64,000 nt of DNA from Agrypnia vestita (lineage: Eukaryota > Arthropoda > Insecta > Trichoptera > Phryganeidae), in contig JADDOH010000281.1 in assembly GCA_016648135.1 (NCBI GenBank), positions 1-64,000 on the forward strand, given 5' to 3'. This document shows, in pieces, positions 1-11,049 of this stretch. The notes beneath the pieces were generated by a model, which ran no database searches, was not told the DNA's origin, and saw only the letters and a list, made by a program, of their open reading frames with translations. Position numbers and translations under genes: made by a program. Numbering within the stretch: position 1 is the first letter of the stretch; the number at the start of each line of letters is the position of its first letter.

Positions 1-1288
1 CCCGGAATAACGTTGTATCCAACAATACTCTCATTCCGAGATAAATTGAAAAAATGAAACCAGTTACAATTTATTACATTTTATATTTTAAATATAACAA
101 ACATATAATTCTTAACTAATCTCGATATAAAATAGGGAAATAAGGCAATTAAATTTGAACCAATTGTAAAAAAACATGCTGAATCAGTGGAAAAACGTTG
201 TATAAGAAATTTTTACAAACAACGTTATTCCGCAAAACGTTTTTCATTTATTCTGCTTTACTTAATAATGCTTTTTAAAAGCAGCATGCTCATCTAACAT
301 GAATTCACAAATGTCATCGAGGTCCTTGAGCTTAGCAGCCTTATTGGCAGTGGATTGGAATTCATTAAAGTTAGTTCCAAGCTCCCTAACTGCATGATTT
401 TTTTCCACACAAAGAGTTGGTAGAAGGCTATAGGAGGTCCATGATTCTAATTCTTTGTGGGAGGTTCTAGCTCTGATTGTGATGGGATCATCAGTAGGTA
501 AAGAGCTTTTACGGAACGATAAGTCTCTCGTACATACTATTACCTATCTTCGTCTGTTTACCGCATATGGCGTCGGACATTCAATTTCTCATGATTACTT
601 TTTTTATTGTAATTCAGTAACCTGAATTCTGATTTAATATTTATATTGATATTAAAATGGAGAAAACATCCCGGATTTAAACATTTTTGGCTCAAATTCA
701 ACCCTACGAAAAATAACGAGGAATTAAATAAACTTTTTGTATCGGTATTATTTTAAGTTACGATATAAAGAGCACTATAATGCCAGCATTATTATCAAAA
801 AGCATTTCAAATATCAATATGGATAAATCAATTGAGTAAAATCGGTTAACGTTCGACAAAATAATATTGTCACATATGAAATTACAATATCAATCAGAAC
901 TGCCAAATCGTATACAACGTTATTCCACAAACATGTTCCGGCGGGTCAATTGCAGGTTTGATAATATTTTTTCTGGATAAACACTCCTTTCCTGCATCCT
1001 TCAACTTATTGGCTTTGATATCTTTCCAGTTTATAACTTTAGATGTTCGTTTTCTCCCGTTATTCATGTGAATTAAACTACGCTCCACGATATTGACGCG
1101 CGGCGACGCCATTTTGAGGAACAATGTACAACGTTCTTCCACAAACCAGTAACTTTAAAATGCAGCCAGAAGCCTAAATATTTTTTTCTTGACATATTAT
1201 ATACCTTAAACGATGCATAATAACATACCCAACATAACTGCATCAATAACTCAAAATTGACATTTGTGTTGGATACAACGTTATTCCG
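1..1288. mobile_element. DNA transposon with about 24-bp terminal inverted repeats
   Basis: The first 24 bases (starting CCCGGAATAACGTTG) are the reverse complement of 1265-1288, so a terminal-inverted-repeat element fills this stretch. Its left target duplication lies outside the window. The motif AACGTT followed by ATTCC, or a near variant, recurs near 9, 194, 223, 917, 1129 and 1276; such subterminal repeats are often transposase-binding sites. A short minus-strand ORF (894-1142) is rich in Lys and Asn and contains GKECLSRKN. It may be a remnant of an element-encoded protein, but I do not recognise a family. The superfamily is undetermined. Confidence 0.7.
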
Positions 1289-1383
1289 GGCAAGGGCTCA
1301 ATTATGCAAAGTAAACATACATATTTGCATTATTTTAATAAATTATCATAATATCATGGCATATCGAATTTATTTTAATTAAT

Positions 1384-1590
1384 TTATTTATTTTTAATAT
1401 CAATACCCAAAACGATTTTGTTCAGCATAGCTGTGGCTCTTCCAACAGGCATAACCATCGGCAGGTTGGTCCTGTATATTGAAATGTGAGTAAGTGAATA
1501 AGAAGAAGGTAGTATATTAGACTTAAAGGTTCCACCCCAGCCAACTATACCATACTGTAGTATGGACCGGGCAAACGGAGCAAGACGTGG
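1384..1590 (-). mobile_element. Non-LTR retrotransposon 3' fragment
   Basis: The minus strand encodes IYRTNLPMVMPVGRATAMLN, shared almost exactly with the longer elements at 24480-25485 and 33340-35247. Next to it is a piece reading RSILQYGIVGWGG, typical of the region after the polymerase domain of non-LTR reverse transcriptases. The two pieces appear joined after internal loss. The fragment abuts the splice donor of the EGF exon at 1597-1761 and is intronic. Confidence 0.65.
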
Positions 1591-1596
1591 ACTCAC

Positions 1597-1761
1597 CCTG
1601 GGACACTTGCAGACGGCGGTGTGGCTCCTGACGGTCTCGCACTCGGCGTTCAGGCCGCACTGGCTGCAGGGGTTGACGCAGCGGTACTGCTGGCAGTGCA
1701 GCTGGGCCCCGCAGTCGCCATCGGACTCGCACTCGTGGTGGCAGCCGCTCAGAGGACTACC
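1597..1761 (-). CDS. EGF-repeat protein, exon 6 seen (continues left of window)
   Basis: 165 nt, phase 0 at both ends. The acceptor ttcag precedes GGTAGTCCT and the donor is CCCAGG followed by gtgagt. It encodes 55 residues: GSPLSGC completes the EGF module begun in exon 4893-4984. A cysteine-spaced linker follows (HHECESDGDCGAQLHCQ, then QYRCVNPC), and then the first half of a new EGF module (CSQCGLNAEC, TAVCKCPR). The linker matches the one encoded by exons 25795-25953 and 20927-21022, so the protein is a serial array. GC content is far above the surrounding intron, as expected for an old exon. Downstream exons lie beyond base 1. The pattern resembles insect dumpy-type extracellular proteins that link epidermis to apical matrix; that identity is inferred. 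Confidence 0.85.
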
Positions 1762-2645
1762 CTGAACACCAAAATCACCGTCAATTTCATGGAGTCTTCG
1801 AACCCACTACCAGCGGCAAATCTACACCCATGCAATCAATCTTAAAGAAGCCCCTTATTCAGAAATATAACGGTCACATGTTAATGATGTACTCAGGGAA
1901 GGTTTGTAGGTGGATGGAATGAAAGAGCGATTGGTTATTTTACAACTAAAAGTGTACAAGTAAATGGTATAAATGATGAACAAATAGATGATTTAACGCG
2001 GCACAGGCCTGCCCGATGTTACGGCAGAGGCCCGACTAGTGTAGCACCGCCATGTCCGCAGCTCGGACTTCTTCTCGTATGTTTACGTTGCAGGCGTCGC
2101 CAACGGCCCGCAAGTTTTGTTTATTATTATATAATTTAATATTAACATAATAAAAAAAGAGTCCTCGCTGTCGGATGCCACGTGGGTACCACGTGGATCG
2201 GCTGGGTATACATCGGCGGCTACATATATATGAATAAGAGCATGAGTTATCAGAATCGAACATATTGACTTGTGTCCTAACGTATTTCACACAGAAACAA
2301 ATTATAAAAGTATAAAAAAAGACAATAACAGTAGCAATATAATGGAAAAAGTGAATATAATAAAGTAATAAATAATAACATAATGAAACGAATATAATGA
2401 ATTAGCGATATAATAATATAATGAAAATAAGATAACATAAAACAAAGACATAATTAGATACTCAGTAACTTCAAACATATCATGCGTCGCGGAGCATTTT
2501 ATACATGTGTTTATATATTAATTAAATGTTGCGATGCTGAATAATATTCACTTGTATTCTTAGATGATATGAAGACACAAGATAGATATCAATGTCGGTG
2601 AACAGGTCGTTGTAAGCTCGACACATTCCCATTATGGGTGAGCGT
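1762..2645. other. Intron sequence, no feature recognised
   Basis: Intron of the EGF gene. Around 2330-2460 it is simple AT-rich sequence with repeated AATATAATG-like words. A moderately GC-rich patch at 2000-2260 has short open frames but no recognisable domain. Confidence 0.6.
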
Positions 2646-2651
2646 AACATA

Positions 2652-3162
2652 CATGGTCTGTTCAAAATGTATCGCGAATTTTGAATTTACGCAGGTTACG
2701 TATATTCGATTTTTTGTGGCGTTGGTACTCATATCTCTCACTTATGCCGACAAGTTCGGCCATTTTGAATGTGTTTTGGCTCGTCTTCGATTTTTGCCTA
2801 TTCCAAAAAATGGATCAAAGAATCTGTATCAAGTTTTGTGTGAATGACAAAATTAAGTGCGCGGACGCATTCCGAATGTTGACTGAGGTATATAGTGAAG
2901 CTACCCTGGGCCGAAGCTATTTATCGGTGGTACAAAATGTTCTCAGAGGGCCGAGAAGATGTGAACGACGAAGAGCGTGCCGGACGCCCGAGCACGTCAA
3001 CATCAGACGAAAACACTGACGAAGTTAAGAAAATAGTAAAATAAATAAAAATTAACTGAACATTCAAAATGGCCACAAACATAACGCCACAAAAAAATCA
3101 AAAATCGAATATACGTAACACGCGGAAATTCAAAATTCGCGATACTTTTTGAACAGACCTCG
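2652..3162 (+). mobile_element. Internally deleted mariner (Tc1/mariner) element
   Basis: Ends GGTCTGTTCAAAA and TTTTTGAACAGACC lie within inverted repeats of about 75 bp flanked by TA dinucleotides, the Tc1/mariner target duplication. An open frame from the ATG at 2810 matches the mariner transposase N-terminus (MDQRICIKFCVNDKIKCADA, the first DNA-binding helix-turn-helix). A +1 frameshift near 2910 moves the continuing sequence (GREDVNDEERAGRPSTST) to another frame. The catalytic DD(34)D region is absent: the protein stops soon after and the right inverted repeat follows. It is a dead, internally deleted copy that might still be mobilised in trans if its ends are intact. Confidence 0.88.
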
Positions 3163-3465
3163 TATATATCCTGTTATATTCTCCATATCCCGATTGGGGG
3201 ATATGGGGAACCAATTTAAAGGGATAATGGTAAACGAGATTCTCCAATGTACTCTCCGATGCAGAAGTCGACCGGCCCCCGATGAAAACCCCGTGATGTC
3301 TCCCCTAATTAAAGAGACAGCTGGTGCTCACTCTTTTTATAGCGGCGCCACCTTCTGCTCCCGTAAAAGTGGCCTGCTTGAATACACCATACTTTTCTAC
3401 ATTTTTACATGTAAAGGCCGATTTATTACTCGTGGCTCTAGTCGGCCACTGACGAATCTGTACGA
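3163..3465. other. Intron sequence between elements, nothing recognised
   Basis: Spacer between the mariner relic and the RTE-like fragment. The open frames on both strands are short and mutually overlapping, with no domain I recognise. Confidence 0.5.
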
Positions 3466-4437
3466 TTTCTTTCTTTCTTCTTTCTTCATCAGCCTTCATC
3501 TCTCCACTGCTGGATATACCCTCCCAACCTTCCTTGTTGTTTGCTAATTGGAGCCGTTTCTTTCCCCCCACATCGGCTATATCGTCTGCTCATCTCTTTT
3601 CCTTCCGATGTCTCTTTTATTCTCCCAAGGTCTCCATTTCAGAACTATGGGAGGCCATCTTGCAGCATCCTGCCTTGCAACATGTCCTACTCATTGCCAT
3701 TTTAGCTTCGCTAAACGATCCATTATATCCACTAGGTACTCTAGTTCTGCGCCTAATTCCAGGCTTCTCTCTTAGGCTCACTCCGAGCATGGATCTCTCC
3801 ATGGATCGTTGCGTGCATTTGAGCTTTTCTACACTTTTCTTTGTAAGGGCCATAGTCTCTACGCCATACGTCATCACTGGCAGTATGAATGATTCAAAGG
3901 CTTTTCTTTTTAAGCTAATTGGGATCTCTTTGTTCTCGTAGTATGTTTGAAAAGCAGTCCAGCTCATTCCTATTCGTCTTGGCAATTCTGCTGTTTGGTT
4001 CTCTTTTACCATTTTTATCTTGTGTCCTAGGTATATATATTCATCTACTATTTCAATATTATTATTATTGATAGTGATGATTTTGTTCTCTGGACTCAAA
4101 ATTTTTGTTTTCTTTACATTCATCTTAAGACCAACTTCGCTCGTAGTTCTCTTATCATTATACTTAGTTCTTTGATATTTTTACTTACAACTGCCATGTC
4201 GTCAGAAAATCTTAGGTGACTTAAATATGTGCCATCTATCTTTACGCCTTTCACAATCTGTCTGATTGCTTGTTATCATACTTTGCTCGTAGTTCTCTTA
4301 TCATTATACTTAGTTCTTTGATATTTTTACTTACAACTACTATGTCGTCAGCAAATCTTAGGTGACTTAAAAATGTGCCATCTATCTTCACATCTTTCAC
4401 AATCTGTCTGACTGCTTGTTATCAATTACAATTCTAA
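3466..4437 (-). mobile_element. RTE-like non-LTR retrotransposon, 5'-truncated
   Basis: The minus strand encodes the reverse-transcriptase core DGTFLSHLRFADDIVVVSKN (FADD catalytic motif). After it come KTKILSPENKI and the post-polymerase segment VMTYGVETMALTKKS. This arrangement is typical of RTE-type endonuclease/reverse-transcriptase proteins. The 3' end (left side) is TTC-rich on the plus strand, as in the related copy at 5806-6256. It is broken by stops and by a tandem duplication (4137-4423). Confidence 0.75.
4137..4423 (-). repeat. Tandem duplication of the RT catalytic segment
   Basis: 4137-4278 and 4286-4423 are near-identical units with a period of about 149 bp inside the RTE-like fragment. 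One unit keeps FADD and the other reads FSDD, so the active-site segment was duplicated and one copy has decayed. Confidence 0.85.
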
Positions 4438-4559
4438 AATGCGTTAACTAACGTTAAGAGCTTTGTTGCATCACTATGTAGCGTGAAGCGGTCATATAAC
4501 AGTCACTCGTAAAATGACGTACAGCATATTCTTGAAGTGCCATGAATAAGTCAGAATCA

Positions 4560-4885
4560 GGTGTGATATGGTATACTAGTTCTAATGGGACACGTGGGTT
4601 TATATGGGGGTGTAGACCTCTTTCCATTTAAGAAAGACAATCGAATTAGTATGTGTAAACCGTACGAACGACGTACACTTTTTCGTTGTGTTGGCGTTTT
4701 CGGGTAACACAACGAAACAATGTGCCTCGTATGCACGACTTGCACATATTAATTCGATTGTCTTTCTTAGATGGAAAGAAGTGTACGCATGGCGACGCCT
4801 GTTAAAGGATATTGGTTTAAATACCTGCGCGCACGAGCGCGCGTTGTCTTTGCTGAATCCTATCATTGAGATAACAAATTGTATT
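4560..4885. repeat. Dispersed repeat with internal inverted repeat
   Basis: Arms of about 60 bp (around 4618-4650 and 4740-4777; AGAAAGACAATCGAATTA in one, its complement in the other) form a hairpin. The flank GTACGCATGGCGACGCCTGT plus a GCGCGC-rich stretch recurs in inverted orientation at about 40205-40290. The repeat ends within 10 bp of the splice donor of exon 4893-4984. Confidence 0.6.
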
Positions 4886-4892
4886 CATTTAC

Positions 4893-4984
4893 CTGATAAC
4901 CCGGAAGGCAGCTGCAAGTGGGAACGGTGTTGATAACATCACATTTGGTGTTGATTCCACATGGACTGGGGTGGCAAGCTTCAT
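4893..4984 (-). CDS. EGF-repeat protein, exon 5
   Basis: 92 nt, entered in phase 1 (acceptor tttcttcag before ATGAAGC) and left in phase 0 (TTATCAG before gtaaat). It encodes DEACHPSPCGINTKC, then DVINTVPTCSCLPGYQ: cysteines 1-5 of an EGF module, whose sixth cysteine is supplied by GSPLSGC in exon 1597-1761. The frame is continuous with that exon and with the donor of exon 19171-19252 (phase 1). The upstream intron (4985-19170, about 14.2 kb) holds the nested plus-strand Ser/Tyr-rich gene. Confidence 0.87.
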
Positions 4985-5805
4985 CTGAAGAAATATAAAT
5001 AACATATAAATATCTCCAAGAGTTCCTTAGGTCCACCAATGCAGAATTCACGAATCCGGAAGAGGTTAATCTACGGGGAAACAACAGATTAAAAGAACGA
5101 AGTTCTACTGAGAAAGTTTTTCGACAGCAAACCTGTTGCAGACATAGAACAGAGGGACAAATAAAGATACCAACTTTAAGAACCACCATAGTACAACGTA
5201 TAGACAGAGTTGGTAGTTAAATGGTAGAATACATTGTTGTCACAAAACAAATTTCAAGATAGAGACATTCCAAAATACGAACAGTTTAAAAAAGAAGTCA
5301 AATCCTTGATTTTGGACAACGGTGTATTGTAACATTGCCCACATGTCTCAAATGGTTTCTGTATAATAAAAATTACTACCTCTAAATGGTTTCTGCTTTT
5401 GTACTCTAAATGGGCTTGTAAATACTCCTCACGTAAGCTCGAGCTTTGGCTCATATTATGGGGAGTATAATGTCTTTAAAATGTTATAACATTATTATGT
5501 ATCTACTCTATAAATAAATGTAAATATAAAATGTATCGATATTTGATTATCATAAACCGCAAATGTTTTGTTTGATCATGTCTGAGCAAAAAGCGTAGAT
5601 TTTTCCGTTCTCCATCAATCAAATTACCGTTTTCGTAAAAATCTGTTATCCTTACCAACGACTAAACACCCGACACTAAAACAGCCCGACAAGAAGTGAA
5701 TTCACATTTTCGTTCATGCACTTGGTTCGTCAAATACTATTAAATTGTTATTTTATTGAATAGGTATAATATTTTTTATTTGGCATATATCAATAGTCTC
5801 ATCAC
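4985..5805. other. Intron, mostly unrecognised
   Basis: AT-rich sequence without coding signal. Near 5580-5660 a short stretch (AAAAATCTGTTAT, TTCTCCATCAATCA) looks like a decayed relative of the Harbinger-type elements at 23562 and 57305. Confidence 0.4.
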
Positions 5806-6256
5806 TTCTTCTTCTTCTTCAGCCTTTATTTCTCCATTTCTGGATATAGGCCTCTTCCATACCCTTCCATTCTTCCTTGTTATTTGCTAATTGTAGCCAT
5901 TTCTTTCCCCCCACAGCGGTTGTATCGTCGGCTCATCTTTTTTGAGGTCTTCTGACGCCTTTTTTATTCTCCCAAGGAGTCCCTGGGAGTCCATCTTGTA
6001 GCATCCTGCCTTGCAACATGCCCTGCCCATTGCCATGTTAGCTTCGCTATACCATCCATGATATCCACTACTCTAGTTCTGCGCGTAATTTCATCATTTC
6101 TTATCCTATCTCTTACGCTTACTCCAAGCACGGATCTCTCCATGGAACGTTGCGTTCATTTGAGCATTTCTGCACTTTTCCTTGTAAGGGCCATGGTCTC
6201 CACTCCATACGTCATCACTGGCAGTATGCACGATTCAAAGGTTTTTCTTTTATTAT
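5806..6256 (-). mobile_element. RTE-like retrotransposon 3' end
   Basis: Same family as 3466-4437: the minus strand keeps a segment reading GMAKLTWQWAGHVARQDARW. On the plus strand the 3' end is (CTT)n at 5806-5820, that is a (GAA)n tail, typical of RTE elements. It carries several frameshifts and stops. Confidence 0.7.
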
Positions 6257-6676
6257 CACACGTATAAATAATATTACTTTCAATTAGGTGCAGCTAAACA
6301 TGCAGAATACTAACTCAAGCAACACGGAATCTCAAAGGATTTACTGCATTTCAGTGCGTCGATTGTGAAAATGTGATTTTCGCCGATTTGATCTGCCTGA
6401 TTCAATCAGAACCAAATCGAGCTGTGAAAATAGCAGGCCAGGCCCGCACTGGGACGTGGTGGCCCTTAATTTCCATATTAAAAAAAAATCATAAAAAGCA
6501 AAGGCAGCAATATTCCGCTGAGATTGGAAATACATATTTCTTATATATTCAAGAACACATTCATATTTGTGAAGTTGTAATTTTTCAGAACAAAGTTCTG
6601 TGAAATATTTAATAACCAAATTAATTAATCAATTAGAAAGACATACAGAAAAATCTAATTCACGAAAAAATATTAG

Positions 6677-6748
6677 GTTACTACTGGGATTCGAACCCAG
6701 GTCACCTCCTTTCCGGGGCCGGTGCTCTGACCACTAAGCTATAGCAAC
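6677..6748 (-). pseudogene. tRNA-like block, left arm
   Basis: Reverse-complement twin of 7073-7144, with the same A-box and B-box motifs and the same defective anticodon arm. See that entry. Confidence 0.6.
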
Positions 6749-7072
6749 CCTCTATGTTTCCGTGAATATATCGACCTTATATGTAGTTCTTATTTTTATT
6801 AATTGATTAATTTTTATTTTTGTTCATAGAGCAATCCACTTTTTTGATACGGTAGTTGAAAATTACTTTGCAATGCCACCGCTAGATGGAAAAAAAAAAA
6901 AAAAAAAAGAATTATTCAATTAATCATGGCGTCCATCTAGCGGTGGCATTGCAAAGTAATTTCAACTACCGTATCAAAAAAGTGGATTGCTCTATGGACA
7001 AAAATAAAAATTAATCAATTAATAAAAATAAGAACTACATATAAGGTCGATATATTCACGGAAACATAGAGG

Positions 7073-7144
7073 GTTGCTATAGCTTAGTGGTCAGAGCACC
7101 GGCCCCGGAAAGGAGGTGACCTGGGTTCGAATCCCAGTAGTAAC
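7073..7144 (+). pseudogene. tRNA-like block (pol III promoter head), not a functional tRNA
   Basis: 72 nt with the acceptor pair GTTGCTA/TAGTAAC (one G-U), A-box-like TAGCTTAGTGGTCAGAGC, T-arm CTGGG-TTCGAAT-CCCAG and B-box GGTTCGAATCC. At canonical spacing the anticodon stem halves (CCGGC and AGGAG) cannot pair, so it cannot fold as a normal tRNA. It resembles the tRNA-derived head of a SINE. Confidence 0.65.
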
Positions 7145-7319
7145 CTAATATTTTTTCGTGAATTAGATTTTTCTGTATGTCTTTCTAATTGATTAATTAA
7201 TTTGGTTATTACATATTTCTTATTGAAAATAAAAAAAAACCTTTCGCTACTGAAGGAAATTTCTCTGGAATCCATGAAATCTACATCTTATTAAAAATAA
7301 GTTATTAAAAACAACAGGC

Positions 7320-8200
7320 ATTATGATAGTATTAAAGAATAAGTGATTTTAGATAAGATAACATAAAACATGATCCAGTTTTAATATACACATTGAGATT
7401 AATAAGATTTTCAATAAGATAAAAGTATAAAATTGTGCAATCCGCCATTTTTACTGAAACACCGGTCAGAGCAAATGACGTCACGCCTCAGTACCCATCA
7501 TCGTGTCTTTGAACCGTTGCCATAGACACTGACAGCTTTCAAAACATTTTTTTTAATTTTTTGGATATTGCCGCCATTGCTTTTATACCCCACATATATT
7601 ATACAACCTTAAAAAAATTGATAATGTGCGGATGTTCTTACGGTGAAATTGCATTGAGTAAAATGATCACAGTTCATACAGGTCGTAAGTCCTGGGCCAC
7701 CCTATATAAAGTTCCATACACGTTAACCATATAAATAGTTTCGTCTCCGCGAGACTTCTATAATTTATCTTAATTTTTAAAAGAGTAGCAAGTTTCCGTC
7801 CGATCTTGGAATGCCATAAAATAAAATTCGTCCTCTTTGTTGAAATAATATATTCCTTTTACGAGCAAATAGAATCAATTGAGTTCTAACGACGACATTA
7901 GATTTTATTTGACAATCTTTTATTAAAAAAAAAAATTGAAAATTTTGAACAATTTAGTTAAGGTATTCGAAATAAATCGAATTTGAATCGAAATGAAGCG
8001 TGCTTCAACACGGTAATAAAGGAAGTAATATCCGAATGGTAAAAGGGGGAAGCTTGTGCGCAGTAGGTCGGAGATATGTACAACAGGCATGATGATTTTG
8101 AAATAACCTTCTATTATGTAGGTACACGTCTACCATTACCGAAAATAACATCAGTAACAAAGTTTTTACGCAAATAATTGCATTTTCATCTACCTATCTT
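7320..8200. repeat. Dispersed repeat related to 30130-30590
   Basis: The block ACTGAAACACCGGTCAGAGC with CCTCAGTACCCATCA recurs at 30300-30350 in the same order. The segment around 8080-8150 (CATGATGATTTTGAAATAAC, ATTACCGAAAATAAC) recurs inverted at about 30530-30590. The TCGTCTCCGCGAGACTTCTA palindrome at about 7740 recurs near 19770 and 27050. No coding capacity is seen. Confidence 0.6.
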
Positions 8201-8205
8201 TAATT

Positions 8206-8812
8206 TTGCTTGTTCAGATACAGCGGGAACCGAACAGTTTCAGAATCGCGTGGGATCCGCGCGGGTCTTATTTACGTAGGTTTGTATGTGATCGTTCTGA
8301 CACAACCGCGCGGTTAGTCAACCGCCGAGGTGCCCGCCACCCAACCGCTAGAAAACAGACTCGCGCGGCGTCCGCGCGATCCTATTACTATGGAGCCTTT
8401 GGAGAGCGATCAGTTGCGTTGCGGGCACCGCGCGGTTCCCATGTCACAACAGGAGCACGCGTGGATTATATTCTCTTTTCTAGATTTTTTATTTCTCTAT
8501 TTCAGGTCTTTTAAAGACCTGAAATATGGGATCTTCAGTGTGAGGATAACTCAAATATGCCAAGAACCAAGCTTGGCAGGAGTTGGTGGAGATGTTTGGA
8601 AATGGTGAAGACACGTTGGAAAAAAGAGTATTTTAGATAAGTAGGTATTTATTCACCAAAAATTAACTGACAGCGATATTTTTATGTCGTTCACAAAGTA
8701 TTGAGCGAATATATCTCTGATATTCAAAGATGGAGAACGGCACCGGAACTGTCAAACTGACGTTTATTTTCGCGCGCACAAATCGCTTATTAACCGCGGC
8801 TGTGTGAACACA
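8206..8812 (+). mobile_element. Harbinger-like element, right end missing
   Basis: Begins with GCTTGTTCAGATACAGCGGG, matching the left end of the complete copy at 10334-11049, and shares its interior (CGCGCGGTTAGTCAACCGC, ACGCGTGGATTATATTCTC, AACCGCGGCTGTGTGAACA). The terminal right repeat is absent. The GC-rich interior creates open frames that are not genes. Confidence 0.7.
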
Positions 8813-8815
8813 TGA

Positions 8816-8960
8816 ATAAGGTCTTGTTCAGACATAACGGGATCCGCGCGGGTTTTACTCATGTAGGTATTTATGTAACCGTTCAGACGTAACCGCGCGG
8901 TTAGTCAAACCGGGCGGTTATCGCCACTCAACCGCTAGAAAATAGATTCTATTTTCCACG
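8816..8960 (+). mobile_element. Second partial copy of the same Harbinger-like family
   Basis: CTTGTTCAGACATAACGGGA and the CGCGCGGTTAGTCAA block repeat the left end of the family immediately after the previous partial copy, as a head-to-tail pair. Confidence 0.6.
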
Positions 8961-10330
8961 ATCCGTGTTCAAATTTGTGTTTTTATTTACAACGAAATTC
9001 CTCGTAATATTCGAAGACAATAAAACTACAGAACACTCTGGAACGCCCTAAAACATACTGGAAACATCTACGAAATTCGGGAGACGTCTGGAATAGTCTG
9101 GAAGCGACGAAAACATTCTTGCAAACATTAGAAATGCATAAAATAATTTCGGAGGTTCGAAAACTCCAATTATTTTCAATTGCTTCATTTGATTTCGTGA
9201 CAACAACTTCAATCTACCACAACCGGATCCACAATCCAAGAAATAGTACTCCAGATATATCGCCTACTCAACTTTTCATCTATCCTGTGGCAGATAAATG
9301 TAAAATTTTTCAAATCTGATAATTGTCAACAACACCTATCGCCAAAATTCAGTAAGGGTCAAAGTAAGTTAATTTTCCCGTTAGGATGGAATCAGTTGAT
9401 CATCATAAATATTTATGGCGTCCTATATAATATGCTATCCTACATAGTCGATACTAAAATGTCGAAAAATTGAATTCTGGGGGTTGGTAAAGGTGATCGT
9501 CGGTAGTCACCAATTTGTGGTGATCGATGAACGAGGAGAAGTTTGCCTTATGGTCACCATCCGTTACGTAACGGAAATTCTCCAAAGTCGTGGAACGTTT
9601 GATGATTTTATTCGCTCGATAAAACAATTACAAGTTATATATAATTACTATAATAAAGACAATGATAAAGACTCGACGGACCAGGGCCTCCGGCCTACGC
9701 CGGCAGTCGCTGAGAGACTGACATGCCCGTACAGGGCGTTGGCTTGTTTTTACATGTTTTGCGAACGAATAACTCTCTCGAAGTCTAGCTGTGTGTGTAT
9801 GCCGGCGGGGCTCCGGGCATCGCCCTGGGTCCCTGCCTCGTGTACACTGCTGTTCCTCAGTTTTGCTTACGCGGCAGGCTCGCCACGTTTGCGTGTTTGT
9901 GTGACCTAGATTAGTGGTTTATGTATTTATGGTACGAGACGCCATATAATAAAAGCGATTTTGATGACAGTCTAAGATCGCGCGTAGTACGCATTCGCAC
10001 AGGGTTAAATAAGATTTACAGTCTAGTCTGTCTTTTATCGTTTTACAATATATAACAAAATATAATTTACGAAGTGAAGTTGTGTGTCCGTAACACAAGT
10101 TTTTTTGAAGTTATATATAATTTACGAAGACACTCCCGAGTCGTACACCGAGATAAACCAGTGCTCAAAAATTTAATGCTAATAACTGACAACGTGGACC
10201 GCATTACAGCTCCATCTATGTATCATAGCGTGAATTAAACTGATTTTAAGAGTCTTCTAAGATGGCACCACTGTAACTTGATCTGTACACAATGTAGAAG
10301 CATTAAATGCACTTACCCCATCATGAACAT
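8961..10330. other. Intron, unrecognised; one GC-rich patch
   Basis: Contains scattered CTGGAA words (9000-9110) and a GC-rich patch at about 9670-9900 with an open frame from 9484 to 9909. I see no domain, splice signals or repeat partner and do not call a gene. Confidence 0.4.
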
Positions 10331-10333
10331 TAA

Positions 10334-11049
10334 GCGCTTGTTCAGGCACAGCGGGAACCGTGCCGTTTCAGAATCGCATGAGATCCGTGCGGGTCTCATT
10401 TACCTAGGTTTGTATGTGATCGTTCAGACACAACCGTGCGGTTAGTCAACCGCTGCGGTGCCCGCAACTCAACCGCTAGAAAATAGACCCGCACGGCGCC
10501 CGCACGATCCTATTACTATGGGGCCTAACGAGAGCGTTCAGTCGCGTTGCGGGCACCGCACGGTTCCATGTCACAACAGGAGCACGCGTGGATTATATTC
10601 TCTTTTCTATGGTTATGGATCGCTTTGACACTGAATTTTTTATTGATAAAGTGGAGAAAAGACCTGTAATATGGGAGAAAAGACCTGTAATAGTGTGAGG
10701 ATTACTCAAATATGCCAAGAACCAAGCTTGGCAGGAGTTGGTGGAGATAATTGGAAATGGTGGAAAAAAAGAGTATTTTAGAGAAGTAGGTATTTATTCA
10801 CCAAAAATGAACTGACAGAATGATATTTATGTGTTTTGCCATGGAACACGGCCGTCGTTAACAAAGTAATGAACGAATATATCTCTGATATTCAAAGATG
10901 GAGAACGGCACCAGAAATGTCAAACTGACGTTTATTTTCGCGCGCACAAATCGCTTATTAACCGCGGCTGTGTGAACAGATGACACAAATCGCGTGTTTT
11001 GAAACGCGATTCTGAAACTGAACGGTTCCCGCTGTGTCTGAACAAGCGC
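10334..11049 (+). mobile_element. Complete PIF/Harbinger-like non-autonomous element
   Basis: 716 bp. Inverted ends are GCGCTTGTTCAG and CTGAACAAGCGC, extending inward through ACAGCGGGAACCG to TTTCAGAATCGC. It is flanked by TAA at 10331-10333 and 11050-11052, the 3-bp TWA duplication typical of PIF/Harbinger. There is no transposase. It lies about 200 bp upstream of the nested gene's TATA box. Confidence 0.85.

Larger units (their letters stand above)
6530..7210. mobile_element. Inverted dimer of a tRNA-headed SINE-like element
   Basis: Arms of about 270 bp (6611-6880 and 6930-7205) are near-perfect reverse complements around an A-rich loop. Each arm contains a 72-nt tRNA-like block followed by a conserved body (ATATTTTTTCGTGAATTAGA, CTGTATGTCTTTCTAATTGA). 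The left arm continues outward into GAACAAAGTTCTGTGAA. The same body and outer sequence occur at 45365-45665 with a different tRNA-like head. It could be a SINE dimer or a foldback DNA element carrying tRNA-like promoters. Confidence 0.7.

Noticed and set aside
7073..7144. Functional tRNA gene
   Set aside because: The anticodon stem cannot pair and the block sits in both arms of a repeat; a SINE-type head is more likely.
9000..9110. Second heat-shock-element array
   Set aside because: CTGGAA words occur but GAA/TTC units are not alternately spaced at 5 bp.
9484..9909. 141-codon open frame in a GC-rich patch
   Set aside because: No recognisable domain, biased composition, no supporting splice or promoter signal.
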